64,000 bases of DNA from Bacteroides intestinalis DSM 17393 (lineage in GTDB: Bacteria; Bacteroidota; Bacteroidia; Bacteroidales; Bacteroidaceae). This document shows, piece by piece, positions 50,949 to 60,584 of the stretch. Positions within the stretch are counted from its first letter, which is position 1; every line of letters starts with the position of its first letter. The notes under the pieces are model-generated. The model saw only the letters and a program-made list of their open reading frames with translations, was not told the origin of the DNA and did no database searches. The stretch covers positions 620,001 to 684,000 of the forward strand of contig NZ_ABJL02000007.1 of assembly GCF_000172175.1 (NCBI RefSeq), written 5' to 3'. Made by a program: the position numbers and the translations under genes.

Positions 50949-51458
50949 ATGCAAGAAATCAGTTTTCGGAATGACATTCTCCCTCTGAAAGACAAACTCT
51001 TTCGGTTGGCTCTCCGGATTACTTTCGACAGAGCAGAGGCAGAAGACGTTGTGCAAGAAACACTGATAAGAGTCTGGAACAAGCGTGATGAGTGGACGCA
51101 ATTCGGTTCTATTGAGGCTTATTGCCTGACAGTGGCAAAGAATCTGGCAATAGACCGTAGCGAAAGAAAAGACGCTCAGACCGTGGAACTGACACCTGAA
51201 ATGGATCGGGCTTCCGGAGCATCCAACCCTTATGATCATCTGGTGGATAAAGAGCAAATGACCCTTATCCATCGCTTGGTCAATGAGCTTCCCGATAAAC
51301 AAAGGCTGATCATGCAGCTTCGGGATATAGAGGGTAAGAGTTATAAAGAAATCGCGGTCGTCCTGCATTTAACAGAGGAACAGGTAAAAGTAAACCTCTT
51401 CAGGGCAAGGCAAAAAGTGAAACAACGGTATTTAGATATAGATGGTTATGGACTGTAA
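50949..51458 (+). CDS. ECF RNA polymerase sigma factor
   Basis: The 169 residues carry the sigma-70 region 2 (LALRITFDRAEAEDVVQET, VWNKRDEWTQFGSIEAY) and region 4 (LPDKQRLIMQLRDIEG, SYKEIAVVLHLTEEQVKVN). The linker between them is short and no region 3 is present, which is the ECF layout. It redirects RNA polymerase to a stress or envelope regulon. It overlaps the next gene by 17 bp, which probably encodes its anti-sigma partner. Confidence 0.93.
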   Translation: MQEISFRNDILPLKDKLFRLALRITFDRAEAEDVVQETLIRVWNKRDEWTQFGSIEAYCLTVAKNLAIDRSERKDAQTVELTPEMDRASGASNPYDHLVDKEQMTLIHRLVNELPDKQRLIMQLRDIEGKSYKEIAVVLHLTEEQVKVNLFRARQKVKQRYLDIDGYGL

Positions 51459-51930
51459 ATATATAGGACAGCTTTTAGAACGTTACTGGCAGTGTGAGAC
51501 TTCCCTTGAGGAAGAAGCGCAGTTGCGTGCTTTCTTTAATGGAAGCGCAGTTCCGGAGCATTTGCTTCGTTACAAAGACTTGTTCGTATATCAGCAACTG
51601 CAACAGGAAGTGGGATTGGGAGCAGATTTCGATGCCCGCGTGCTTGCAGAAGTGGAGATTCCGGTGGTAAAGGCAAAACGCTTGACCCTTACCGCACGTT
51701 TCGTTCCACTGTTCAAGGCCGCCGCAGTAGTGGCAGTGGTACTTTCATTAGGGAATGTGATGCAACATTCATTCTATAGTGATATAAAAGAAGTGGCCGC
51801 AGTCGATACGATAGGCAAACAAATTACCGCACCTTCGGTAGCTCTCTCGGGAGATGTGACGATTACCCATGAACAACAGATTCTGGATAGTTTGCAACGG
51901 GTAGACAAGAAGGTGGAACTGAAAAAGTAA
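51442..51930 (+). CDS. Small membrane protein, probable anti-sigma factor
   Basis: The 162-residue protein has an N-terminal cytoplasmic part (CKYIGQLLERYWQCETSLEE) rich in acidic residues. One transmembrane segment follows at about residues 88-106 (LFKAAAVVAVVLSLGNVMQ), then a short periplasmic tail. Its size, layout and 17-bp overlap with the ECF sigma gene suggest an anti-sigma partner. The classic zinc-binding HxxxCxxC motif is not seen. An ATG two codons further in (51448) is a possible start. Confidence 0.65.
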   Translation: MVMDCKYIGQLLERYWQCETSLEEEAQLRAFFNGSAVPEHLLRYKDLFVYQQLQQEVGLGADFDARVLAEVEIPVVKAKRLTLTARFVPLFKAAAVVAVVLSLGNVMQHSFYSDIKEVAAVDTIGKQITAPSVALSGDVTITHEQQILDSLQRVDKKVELKK

Positions 51931-51932
51931 CG

Positions 51933-51971
51933 TTTTCATTTGCTTTTAAGAATAACATTTTCATTTGCTTT
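51933..51971. repeat. Direct repeat of a 14-bp element
   Basis: TTTTCATTTGCTTT occurs at 51933-51946 and again at 51958-51971, 25 bp apart, just after the anti-sigma-like gene. Its function is not evident. Confidence 0.65.
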
Positions 51972-52068
51972 AAACATAAATATAGTTAGTGTGCTTTATT
52001 AAAACAACAAATTGAGGCTGTGAAGTTTCAATTCTCTCAAATTCTTATAAAAACTAACTAAGATAGAT

Positions 52069-52097
52069 GGGACGCCGCGAGATGCAGCGTCCCTTTT
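52069..52097 (+). terminator. Rho-independent terminator after the sigma/anti-sigma pair
   Basis: GGGACGC (52069-52075) pairs with GCGTCCC (52087-52093), followed by TTTTA. It closes the sigma factor unit before the glucan utilization locus. Confidence 0.75.
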
Positions 52098-52173
52098 ATG
52101 TATATATGCTCTTCTAAGCTGAGACGATTTATTAAAAACGGATTGGTAAGATGGTTATTATAGTAGGATTTTA

Positions 52174-52181
52174 TATCTTTG
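52174..52181 (+). promoter_or_regulatory. -7 box for the DUF6377 regulator gene
   Basis: TATCTTTG followed by TCCTG matches TAnnTTTG, 24 bp before the ATG at 52206. Confidence 0.55.
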
Positions 52182-52205
52182 TCCTGTTCGTAAACGTTTG
52201 TAAGC

Positions 52206-53861
52206 ATGAAAGATCGGTACCTGCTTTTTGTAATCTCTTTGCTGTTCTGTTGCCTTCTGCAAGCGCAGGAGAAAATAGATTCTTTACTGGTAGTGCTGGA
52301 CAGGACAATTGAGAATACCGCTCAATATGAGCAGGCCAGGCTGAAACGCATTGATCAGATTAAAGAATATTTCCGGACTCGTAAGAGTACTTCTCCTTCC
52401 GAGGAATACCATATCAATCAACAACTTTTTGATGAATATGAAGCGTATATTTGCGATTCTGCAAGATACTACATCAATCGCAATATCGAGATTGCCCTTC
52501 AGAATAATAATCAAGACTGGCTGAATGAAGCCAAACTGAAGAAAGCAAGCATCTTGGGAAAAACGGGTCTGTATGCGGAAGGCGTGGCATTATTGAAGTC
52601 TATAGACAGCAAACAACTCTCCAGAGAACAACTCATTGAATATTACATCACTTTTGAGGATATTTATCTCTATCATGCAGAGTATGCGATGGACGATGAA
52701 TATCAGATTGAATATCTGAATAACCTGTATACTTACCGCGACTCTGTATTGCAGATGGTAGAAGAGGGATCTTATCAGTATGTCATAGCTTATACTCCCG
52801 AACTTCTGCAACAAGGAAGAGGTGAGGAAGCCATCGAAATGTTAGAAGCTTATCATCAGAAACTTTCGCCGGATACGCGAGATTATGCGGTAGTAACTTC
52901 TATTCTTGCCTTTATCTATCAGAGTACAGGACATCGAGAAAAGCAAAAAGAGTACTTGATAAAGAGTGCAATTGCTGATATTCGTGGTGTGGTGAAAGAG
53001 AATAATTCCTTGCGTGCATTGGCGGAACTGTTATATGAAGAGGGACAATTGCAACGGGCGGATGTTTATATGAAACGCAGTATGGAAGATGCCAATTTCT
53101 ACAATGCCCGTCTCCGGAATGTGCAGGCTTCAAGGATGCTTCCCGTCATAGACCATGCCTATCAAGTGGAAAAACAGAAACATCAGCAAGTGTTGCAGAT
53201 ATTTCTGGTCGTTACCAGTTTACTGACACTGTTTTTGGCATGTGCGGTCTGGTATGTAATTCGTCAGGTGAAGAAACTGGCCCGTGCGCGGCAGGATTTG
53301 CTGGCTGTGAATGAAGAATTGAAACTTCTCAATGAAAGATTGATTGAAGTAAATCAGAGACAGCACGAAACGAATGATTCGCTGACGGAGGCTAATCATA
53401 TTAAAGAGGAGTACGTCGGTCGGTTTATGGGATTGTGTTCCACATACATTGACAAGTTGGAGGGATACCGCCGGATGCTTAACAAACAAGCTGCTTCGGG
53501 AAAGGTGGAAGAACTCTACAAAACGTTGAAATCGTCCCGTTTCATCGATGAGGAGCTGAAAGAATTCTATCAGAACTTCGATAATTCGTTTCTTAGTATT
53601 TTCCCTGATTTTGTGAAACGCTTTAATGAGTTGTTGCCGGAAGAAGAAAGAATTATTCCTAAACAAGATGAACGGCTGACAACAGAGCTTCGTATATTCG
53701 CCCTGATTCGTTTGGGCATTACGGATAGTGCCAAGATTGCAGGATTCCTGCGTTATTCCATTACTACCATTTATACCTATCGTTCCAAATTGAAGAATCG
53801 CTCTCTTTGCCGTGATAATTTTGAAGAAGAGGTGATGAAAATAGGTTCTTTTGCAGGATAA
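52206..53861 (+). CDS. DUF6377 transmembrane regulator of the glucan locus
   Basis: The 551 residues start with a signal peptide (FVISLLFCCLLQAQ). A TPR-like helical periplasmic part spans about 25-320. One transmembrane helix (about 329-353, LQIFLVVTSLLTLFLACAVW) and a coiled coil (about 355-400) follow. The C-terminal cytoplasmic part ends in a helix-turn-helix-like stretch (RLGITDSAKIAGFL, RYSITTIYTYRSKLKNRS). This layout fits membrane-spanning transcription regulators linked to SusC/SusD loci in Bacteroides. It probably senses a glucan fragment in the periplasm and acts on the following susC-like promoter. It differs from the SusR type. Confidence 0.8.
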   Translation: MKDRYLLFVISLLFCCLLQAQEKIDSLLVVLDRTIENTAQYEQARLKRIDQIKEYFRTRKSTSPSEEYHINQQLFDEYEAYICDSARYYINRNIEIALQNNNQDWLNEAKLKKASILGKTGLYAEGVALLKSIDSKQLSREQLIEYYITFEDIYLYHAEYAMDDEYQIEYLNNLYTYRDSVLQMVEEGSYQYVIAYTPELLQQGRGEEAIEMLEAYHQKLSPDTRDYAVVTSILAFIYQSTGHREKQKEYLIKSAIADIRGVVKENNSLRALAELLYEEGQLQRADVYMKRSMEDANFYNARLRNVQASRMLPVIDHAYQVEKQKHQQVLQIFLVVTSLLTLFLACAVWYVIRQVKKLARARQDLLAVNEELKLLNERLIEVNQRQHETNDSLTEANHIKEEYVGRFMGLCSTYIDKLEGYRRMLNKQAASGKVEELYKTLKSSRFIDEELKEFYQNFDNSFLSIFPDFVKRFNELLPEEERIIPKQDERLTTELRIFALIRLGITDSAKIAGFLRYSITTIYTYRSKLKNRSLCRDNFEEEVMKIGSFAG

Positions 53862-53974
53862 TGAGATGTCTTTTTCTTTGTTTTCATTTAGTTTTTTAAC
53901 GTCCTTTATTTGTTTTATCTTTCTGATATATAATGTTTTGCTTCTTTTGCTAATCTAGATTTTCTTTAGTTCCC

Positions 53975-54006
53975 TTTTTCTTCCCCCTTCTTTTTACAGA
54001 CATTTG
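53975..54006 (+). promoter_or_regulatory. Possible promoter of the SusC-like operon
   Basis: GACATTTG (53999-54006) has one mismatch to TAnnTTTG; TTTT (53975-53978) sits 20 bp upstream, in place of TTTG. The 162-bp gap has no other strong promoter. The match is weak, as expected for an activator-dependent promoter. Confidence 0.35.
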
Positions 54007-54065
54007 CACTGTCGCCTCAACCTGTGGAGGTGAACAGAATGATTGTTAATCTAAAAACTAATAGT

Positions 54066-57044
54066 ATGAATGTAAAAAGAACAAAGTTATGTTTGTGCCG
54101 GTCTCTCCTTCTCATGGCCGGATTACTTTTTGCAGTGGCATCCTTTGCCCAGGATTTAACCGTGAAAGGAAAAGTAACGGATACCACGGGCGAAACTGTA
54201 ATCGGTGCCAACGTAACCGTGAAAGGTACAACTAATGGTATCATTACCGATATTGACGGTAACTATACTTTGTCGGGCGTGAAGCCTTCTTCCGTCCTTG
54301 TTTTCTCCTTTATTGGTTACAAAACACAAGAGATCCCCTGTAGTGGACGTAAAGAAATCAATGTAGTGTTGTCAGAAGACGCTCAGGCACTGGATGAAGT
54401 TGTTGTAGTGGGCTACGGTTCATTGAGCAAGAAAGAACTTTCCAGTTCCATTGTGCAGGTAGACAGATCGAAGTTCCTGCAAGGTTCCATGAACAATCCG
54501 ATGGAGATGCTGACCGGTAAAGTTGCCGGTTTGACCGTAAACAATACGGCGGCAGCCAATCCGAATGCAAGTTCCTCTCTTCAGATTCGCGGTGCAACAT
54601 CTATTTCGGCATCTAATGACCCGTTAGTGGTAATTGATGGTGTGGCAGGTGGTGATATCCGCAACTTGGCAGCACAGGATATTGAGTCGATGACCGTACT
54701 GAAAGATGCCGCTTCCGCTGCTATCTACGGAACACGCGGTGCCAATGGTGTAATCCTGATCACCACCCGTAAGGGAGTCGGAGAAGCCGGACGTGTCCAA
54801 GTGACTTACGACAGTTGGTTTGGTGTGAATCTGGCAAAGAGCGGTCCGGATATTTTAAGCGCAGATGAATTCCGTCGTTCCCGCCGTGCAACGGATTATG
54901 GGTATTCTACTGATTGGTATGACCTCTTGCTGCGTGATTTCTCTTATGATAACAACCAATATCTTTCTATCGACGGCAGTACCAAGAACGGATACTATGG
55001 CGCTTCTTTCAATTATAAGAAAGCAACCGGCCTCGATCTGAACAGTAGCCGTGAGGAATTCGGCGGACGCTTTGTCCTGAACCAGCGTATGATGGATGGA
55101 ATCATAGAACTGAACGGTTCACTCAACGCCCGTCGCGTGAATGAAGTATGGGGTAACGATGGTATGTTCGATACTGCCCTGAGCATGAACCCTACCATGC
55201 CTTTGTATAACGAGGATGGAACTTACTTCCAGCCTACTTCTCCTACCGGAGCACGCAATCCGGTGCAGGAACTGAAAGAGATCGACAATAACGGTCAGCG
55301 CGTTTACCTGCTGGGTACTGCTGAGGTAAAAGTCAACCTGATCCGTTCGGAAAAGCAAATGCTGAATACTTCATTGAGCTATTCTTTGCACTACAACGAT
55401 CTGAAGCAGCACTATTATACCCCTTCCACCGCTGGTGAATCTTACTGGAACGGCTATAACGGACGTGCAGAAGTTACTTACCAGAAGTGGTACACTTCCC
55501 GTCTGGAGTGGTTGGGTAACTACTCGTTGGATCTAGGTGACCACAACTTCAAGGCAATGGTAGGTTACAACTATGAGCAAACCACTTGGGAACGCCTGCA
55601 GGCCGGAAACAGTGACTTCAACTTCGACGACATTCTCTGGAATAACCTTGGAAGCGGTTCTTACCTTGCCAAAGGAAAAGCAAGCATGGGTACCGGTAAA
55701 TCTCTTGCCAAATTGATCGGTGTCTTCGGGCGTATCAACTATAATTGGAAGAATCTGTTGATTGCTTCCGCCTCCATCCGCTACGAAGGTTCTACGAAAT
55801 TCGGTGCGGATCAGAAATGGGGTGCTTTCCCGTCCCTTTCCCTTGCCTGGGAAATGGCGAATATGGGTTTCCTGAAAGACCACCAAAACATCGTTCAGAG
55901 TTTGAAACCCCGTGTTTCTTATGGAGTAACAGGTCGTTCGGACTTCGATTGCTACCAGTCATTGGCCACTTACGGTTCTCATAAAAATGCCCAGCTGAAT
56001 GTTACGGATACCTATCTGATGGACGGTGCCTGGGTAACAGGTTATGCTCCTTCAGTGAATGCCAACTCTAAACTGGGCTGGGAGAAAAGTGTCAGTATGA
56101 ACATCGGTGTTGACTTTGCCTTGTGGAACAGATTGCGCGGTTCTGTTGAATGGTTCGACCGCCAGTCACGCGACTTGCTTTACAACTATACGGCTCCACA
56201 GCCTCCCTACATCTACTCTACAATTCTGGTAAACGTAGGAACCACTGTGAACCGTGGTATCGAAGTTTCTCTGGAAGGAGATGCTTTCAAAGGAACTCCC
56301 GTAGAATGGACAACGGGTGTCAACTACTCTTACGGCACTACGAAACTGGATAAACTCTCCAACAGCCTGTACAAAGCTTCTTATGTGGAACTGTATCAGA
56401 AGCCGGGTGTAGGTACGAGCGAATACTTCTTCCGCGTGGAAGAGGGCAGCAAGATCGGCCAGTTCTATGGTTACGAGTATGCGGGTGTAGAGAATGGCGA
56501 TATGATGATTTATACTGATGAAGGCGAAAAAGTTCCCGTATCCAAGGCAGATGTGAAGTACAAACGCCATATCGGTAATGGTACGCCGACCTCTTATCTT
56601 TCTTGGAGCAATACGCTCCGTTATAAGAACTTCGACCTGAGCCTGATGTTCAACGGTGCTTTCGGTTTTGAAATCTTCAATATGCGTCGTTACGGAATGG
56701 GTCTGAAAGGTTGCGGTACGGACAATGTGTTGCGCGATGCTTATGGAAAAGATGCAGATATTACAACCGGTGGCGGTGTTATCTCTTCCTTCTTCCTTGA
56801 AAAGGGTGATTACTTTAAGCTGGATAACCTGACTCTGGGATATACCATCACCCCGAAAGAAAATAAGTTCATCAGGGGTATGAGGGTTTATCTGACAGCT
56901 AAGAACCTGTTTACGCTGACCGGTTATTCCGGTAACGATCCCTCAGCCGTTGCCATCAACGGACTGACTCCGGGTGTAGATACAAACAGTGCCTATCCTT
57001 CGGCTACTCAGTTGAGCGTAGGCTTGAATATCCGTTTCAAATAA
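54066..57044 (+). CDS. SusC/RagA family TonB-linked outer membrane transporter
   Basis: The protein has 992 residues from MNVKRTK. The signal peptide ends near AVASFAQDL. A carboxypeptidase-regulatory-like domain (GKVTDTTGETVIGANVTVKG) comes first. The TonB-box-like DEVVVVGYGSL and the plug domain follow (SSLQIRGATSISASNDPLVV, IYGTRGANGVILITT). The rest is a beta-barrel ending in LSVGLNIRFK. It imports oligosaccharides across the outer membrane with the SusD-like partner. GTG at 54024 and ATG at 54039 are alternatives, but 54066 gives the best signal peptide. It begins the presumed operon. Confidence 0.94.
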   Translation: MNVKRTKLCLCRSLLLMAGLLFAVASFAQDLTVKGKVTDTTGETVIGANVTVKGTTNGIITDIDGNYTLSGVKPSSVLVFSFIGYKTQEIPCSGRKEINVVLSEDAQALDEVVVVGYGSLSKKELSSSIVQVDRSKFLQGSMNNPMEMLTGKVAGLTVNNTAAANPNASSSLQIRGATSISASNDPLVVIDGVAGGDIRNLAAQDIESMTVLKDAASAAIYGTRGANGVILITTRKGVGEAGRVQVTYDSWFGVNLAKSGPDILSADEFRRSRRATDYGYSTDWYDLLLRDFSYDNNQYLSIDGSTKNGYYGASFNYKKATGLDLNSSREEFGGRFVLNQRMMDGIIELNGSLNARRVNEVWGNDGMFDTALSMNPTMPLYNEDGTYFQPTSPTGARNPVQELKEIDNNGQRVYLLGTAEVKVNLIRSEKQMLNTSLSYSLHYNDLKQHYYTPSTAGESYWNGYNGRAEVTYQKWYTSRLEWLGNYSLDLGDHNFKAMVGYNYEQTTWERLQAGNSDFNFDDILWNNLGSGSYLAKGKASMGTGKSLAKLIGVFGRINYNWKNLLIASASIRYEGSTKFGADQKWGAFPSLSLAWEMANMGFLKDHQNIVQSLKPRVSYGVTGRSDFDCYQSLATYGSHKNAQLNVTDTYLMDGAWVTGYAPSVNANSKLGWEKSVSMNIGVDFALWNRLRGSVEWFDRQSRDLLYNYTAPQPPYIYSTILVNVGTTVNRGIEVSLEGDAFKGTPVEWTTGVNYSYGTTKLDKLSNSLYKASYVELYQKPGVGTSEYFFRVEEGSKIGQFYGYEYAGVENGDMMIYTDEGEKVPVSKADVKYKRHIGNGTPTSYLSWSNTLRYKNFDLSLMFNGAFGFEIFNMRRYGMGLKGCGTDNVLRDAYGKDADITTGGGVISSFFLEKGDYFKLDNLTLGYTITPKENKFIRGMRVYLTAKNLFTLTGYSGNDPSAVAINGLTPGVDTNSAYPSATQLSVGLNIRFK

Positions 57045-57079
57045 GGCTATCGTTTTAATCATTAATACAGAAAAGAATT

Positions 57080-58876
57080 ATGAAATATCTGAAATATAAA
57101 TGTCTGTTGGCAATCATTCTGGGTTGTTCATTGAGCGGTTGCTTCGACCTTACGGAAGAAGTATTCGACCGTGTAGACTCCGGCGTCTATTATCAGGACG
57201 AGAATAGTGTGAAGAGTGCGGTAGCTACTATTTATTCCACAGGTGCTACCAGTTATGCCGAATATTTCTGGTACATGCAAGAATTTCCTGCCGATCAGGT
57301 GACCTGGCGTGTATGGAATGGCGGTCAGTGGGGATATGATGAAGGCGAAAAGTTTATCTTCTCCATCCAGAACTGGACTCCCGATGCCAAGATTATCCGC
57401 AGTGCCTGGGAAAATGCATGGACCACTATCGGTCTTTGTAATACTTTATTGGCTGATATGGGGAAGTTAACTTCTGCTGACCTGAAGATGACCGATGAGA
57501 AACTGAAAGCTTATGAAGGCGAAGTACGTACACTTCGTGCCTGGGCTTATTACAATATCTTCGAAATCTGGGGTGGTGCATTGCCGCTGAATATTGAACC
57601 GGCCACCGTAGACGGTGAATTGCCACCCACTGCCGATCCGGACTTTGATACATGTTGCAAGAAGATTTATAACTTCATTGCTACCGAGCTGGATGATTGC
57701 TACGAAGGAATGGTTGAAAATCAGGTGAACCGCATGAACAAGGCTGTGAACCGTATAATCAAAGCCCGTCTGTTGCTGAATGCTGAAGTGTTCATCAAAG
57801 AAAGCCACTATACCGAATGTGCCGAACTGTGTCGTGAAATAATCAGCGGTAAATATGGTAACTATGAATTGGCAAAGGATTACCGCGATATTTACTCTAT
57901 CAATAATACGGAATGTCCCGAAGTCATCATGGCTTTTGCTTGTGAAGACGGTAAACTGAATATGGGATGGATGCGCATGACTTTCTATCCTTATAATATC
58001 TGGGATTATTTCGGAGGTACTTATAGCCAGAGCGGTTGGAACTGTACTTGTCTGGTTCCTTCGTATGACAATGCGGGTACGGTGAATGAATTGGGAGGTA
58101 CACAGGGAGCCACCTGTTTCCTCGATGCGGCTTACGGTGATAAACTGGGTGCAGTCTACGAACGCTTCGACGACCGCGACATCCGTAAAAAGAACTATAA
58201 TTATGATAAGAAGAACGGCTACAGCGGTATCTTCCTGAAAGGTACCATAAAAGCTAACTATGGTAAGGGTGAGGCCTTGAAAGCCGATGCCGACCGTGAC
58301 GGACAAGACTTGGCGTATGTAGACCAGGTAGGTACGTTTATGAACCTCGGACGCAACTTGGAAACCGTCATGTCACCGCGTTGGGGTGAGACGAACTCCG
58401 GCCTCCGTCTGGTGAAATACCCGGTATATCCTACTTCCGCAGCCATTGACTTTCAGAACATCGATGAAGTGGAATTCCGCCTGAGCGAAGTGTACTATAT
58501 GCTGGCAGAGTGTGAAATGCGTGCCGGACAAGCCGACAAGGCCAAAGAACTGGTGAACGAAGTACGTAAACGTTACTTCAGTGCCGGTGACTGGGCAGAT
58601 GTGAAAGACAAACCGGGCCGTGGCTTCACCGCTTTCGATATGGACTGGATGTTGAGTCAGTGGGGTGTTGAGTTCCTGAATGAAGGTCGCCGTCGTCGTA
58701 CAGACTTGCGTCGTTTCGACAAATTCACGCAAGGCCAGTGGTGGTTCTTCGGCCGTGCCACAGACAATGGTCAACTTTATCCCGTCAAGCGCGATCGTAA
58801 ATATGAGTGGTATCCGTTGCCTGCTTCTGCATTGCTTGTCAATCAAGGACTGATACAGAACCCGAATTATAAATAA
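57080..58876 (+). CDS. SusD/RagB family starch-binding lipoprotein
   Basis: The 598-residue lipoprotein has a signal ending at GCSLSGCFDLTEE, where Cys21 is the likely lipid anchor. RagB/SusD features include RTLRAWAYYNIFEIWGGALP and the TPR-like helices. The C-terminal stretch EVEFRLSEVYYMLAECEMRA with WGVEFLNEGRRRRTDLRRF is diagnostic. It caps the SusC barrel at the cell surface and binds the glycan. It lies 35 bp after the SusC-like gene. Confidence 0.94.
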   Translation: MKYLKYKCLLAIILGCSLSGCFDLTEEVFDRVDSGVYYQDENSVKSAVATIYSTGATSYAEYFWYMQEFPADQVTWRVWNGGQWGYDEGEKFIFSIQNWTPDAKIIRSAWENAWTTIGLCNTLLADMGKLTSADLKMTDEKLKAYEGEVRTLRAWAYYNIFEIWGGALPLNIEPATVDGELPPTADPDFDTCCKKIYNFIATELDDCYEGMVENQVNRMNKAVNRIIKARLLLNAEVFIKESHYTECAELCREIISGKYGNYELAKDYRDIYSINNTECPEVIMAFACEDGKLNMGWMRMTFYPYNIWDYFGGTYSQSGWNCTCLVPSYDNAGTVNELGGTQGATCFLDAAYGDKLGAVYERFDDRDIRKKNYNYDKKNGYSGIFLKGTIKANYGKGEALKADADRDGQDLAYVDQVGTFMNLGRNLETVMSPRWGETNSGLRLVKYPVYPTSAAIDFQNIDEVEFRLSEVYYMLAECEMRAGQADKAKELVNEVRKRYFSAGDWADVKDKPGRGFTAFDMDWMLSQWGVEFLNEGRRRRTDLRRFDKFTQGQWWFFGRATDNGQLYPVKRDRKYEWYPLPASALLVNQGLIQNPNYK

Positions 58877-58894
58877 CTCAAAAACAGAAAATCC

Positions 58895-60574
58895 ATGAAA
58901 AAGATAGTTTATTGGCTGTTTATGTTGCCGTTGTTTGCTCTGCTCAACGGGTGCGACGATACAGATACGATTATATTCGATGACGAACTGCCTCAGTTCG
59001 AAATCAAGGCGAACGCCATATTGCTGGAAGTTATCATGCCGAAAGGCAGTGCTGCCGATGACGAATACTACATTGTGGGCGACTTTAATGGAGGAGCCGA
59101 AGCTGCTGTGGGTAATCTGGAATGGCAATTGGAGAAAGCTACCGGAAGTGAATCCAAGTGGGGAATCTATCTGCTACCTTCCACTTTTAAAGATGGAAAA
59201 ACACTGGCAGACGGCTTCTACTTCGTATCGGCCTCGAAAGGTGAAGAACGTTCGGTGAAGAATGAGGCTGTGGTGCATCAGTTGGATGTAAAGGTAGGAA
59301 CCCGTACCAATGTATGGGTGGACCGCTGGAAAGCTTATTTTGAAACTGAAGAAGAAGGACATGATGGCTTTGTGGTTTATGTGGCTGATAAATCCGGTTG
59401 GGATAATCTTTACTTGTACGGTTGGGCTGGTGCCGGTGATGTAACACCTGCTTGGCCGGGTATTGCGGTGAAAGGTACGGAAGTGATCAATGGAGTTACT
59501 TATAAATACTTCGATATGGGGAAAGCTCTGGATGGCTATGAAGGTGTGAATCTTATTTTCAATAATAATGATGGAAAGCAGTTTGACGGTCCGGCGGTGA
59601 CACTCAACAGAAACTTCTATTTCCGCATTACCGATAAGGGTTACGAAGAGATCGATCCGGAAGCAAGCTACTTTATCTATGTGGACGACCAGTCCGGTTG
59701 GGGAGATCTGGCACTTTATATCTCCGGGGCAGGTGATAACAATGAAGACTGGCCGGGACTTGAACCTGCCGGAACAAAGGAAATCAACGGAGTGGTTTAT
59801 AAATACTTTGAAACCGATGTGGAACTGATGAATCAAAGTTTGAAGCTGACATTTAATAACAACAAACAGGAAGACGACCCGGGACTCGTGCTGTCTTTCG
59901 TGAAGAACATCACTTTCAGCCGCGATTTCTATTTCAGTATTACTCCTGATAAGTGTGAGGAGATAGATCCCGCAACACATGGTACGAGCTATTCTCTTTA
60001 TGTGGAAGATAATACCGGTTGGGGGGTGTTGGCGCTTTACAGCTATGGAGATGTGGAACTTGGTGGCGGATGGCCCGGCATACAGGTATCGGAGACGAAG
60101 GAAATTAACGGTACAACGTATAAGTGTTTCCATCTGACACCAGCTTGCACAAATAAGAATGTCAACCTGATATTCAATAATAACAATGGTGGAAGTCAGT
60201 TGAAGGACTATAACCTGACGATAGATCGTGATTACTATCTCCGCATCTCGGAAGCGGGTTGTAATGAAATAAAAGATTGTACCGTGTATGTACAGGATAA
60301 CTCCGGTTGGGAAGCTTTGACTCTCTATGGTTGGGGTGACGCTGAACTGGGTGGCGGCTGGCCGGGCATGCAGGTCACCGGAACGAAGGAAGTTAATGGC
60401 ATGACTTATAAATACTTTGACTTATCGGAACACATTGGCAAGAATGTGAATCTGATTTTCAATAACAATGGAGGCGGACAGCAAATAGAAGATGGCGGGC
60501 TGTACACAGCATTGATAGGAGATATCTACTTCTCCATCACAGCTACTTCTTATGAAAAACTGCCCAAGCCCTAA
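58895..60574 (+). CDS. SusE/F-position surface lipoprotein with four starch-binding-like repeats
   Basis: The 559-residue lipoprotein has a signal ending at FALLNGCDDTD (Cys20). An N-terminal beta domain spans about 25-150. Four repeats follow at about 159-254, 258-357, 366-459 and 462-556. Each repeat has the series VYV-D-SGW, LYxWG, WPG, TKEING-YKYF and NLIFNNN. The pattern resembles CBM26-like starch-binding modules. It has the place that SusE/SusF occupy in the sus system, surface glycan capture. The repeats differ enough to be old duplications. The ligand is inferred as alpha-glucan from the GH13 and GH97 neighbours. Confidence 0.8.
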   Translation: MKKIVYWLFMLPLFALLNGCDDTDTIIFDDELPQFEIKANAILLEVIMPKGSAADDEYYIVGDFNGGAEAAVGNLEWQLEKATGSESKWGIYLLPSTFKDGKTLADGFYFVSASKGEERSVKNEAVVHQLDVKVGTRTNVWVDRWKAYFETEEEGHDGFVVYVADKSGWDNLYLYGWAGAGDVTPAWPGIAVKGTEVINGVTYKYFDMGKALDGYEGVNLIFNNNDGKQFDGPAVTLNRNFYFRITDKGYEEIDPEASYFIYVDDQSGWGDLALYISGAGDNNEDWPGLEPAGTKEINGVVYKYFETDVELMNQSLKLTFNNNKQEDDPGLVLSFVKNITFSRDFYFSITPDKCEEIDPATHGTSYSLYVEDNTGWGVLALYSYGDVELGGGWPGIQVSETKEINGTTYKCFHLTPACTNKNVNLIFNNNNGGSQLKDYNLTIDRDYYLRISEAGCNEIKDCTVYVQDNSGWEALTLYGWGDAELGGGWPGMQVTGTKEVNGMTYKYFDLSEHIGKNVNLIFNNNGGGQQIEDGGLYTALIGDIYFSITATSYEKLPKP

Positions 60575-60584
60575 GATGCTTTGA

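Noticed and set aside
51931..52068. Second ECF promoter target next to the sigma factor
   Set aside because: GTAAC occurs at the stop codon, but no CGTC lies 16 bp downstream.
53862..54065. tRNA or small RNA gene before the SusC-like gene
   Set aside because: The stretch is pyrimidine-rich and has no cloverleaf or stable hairpin.
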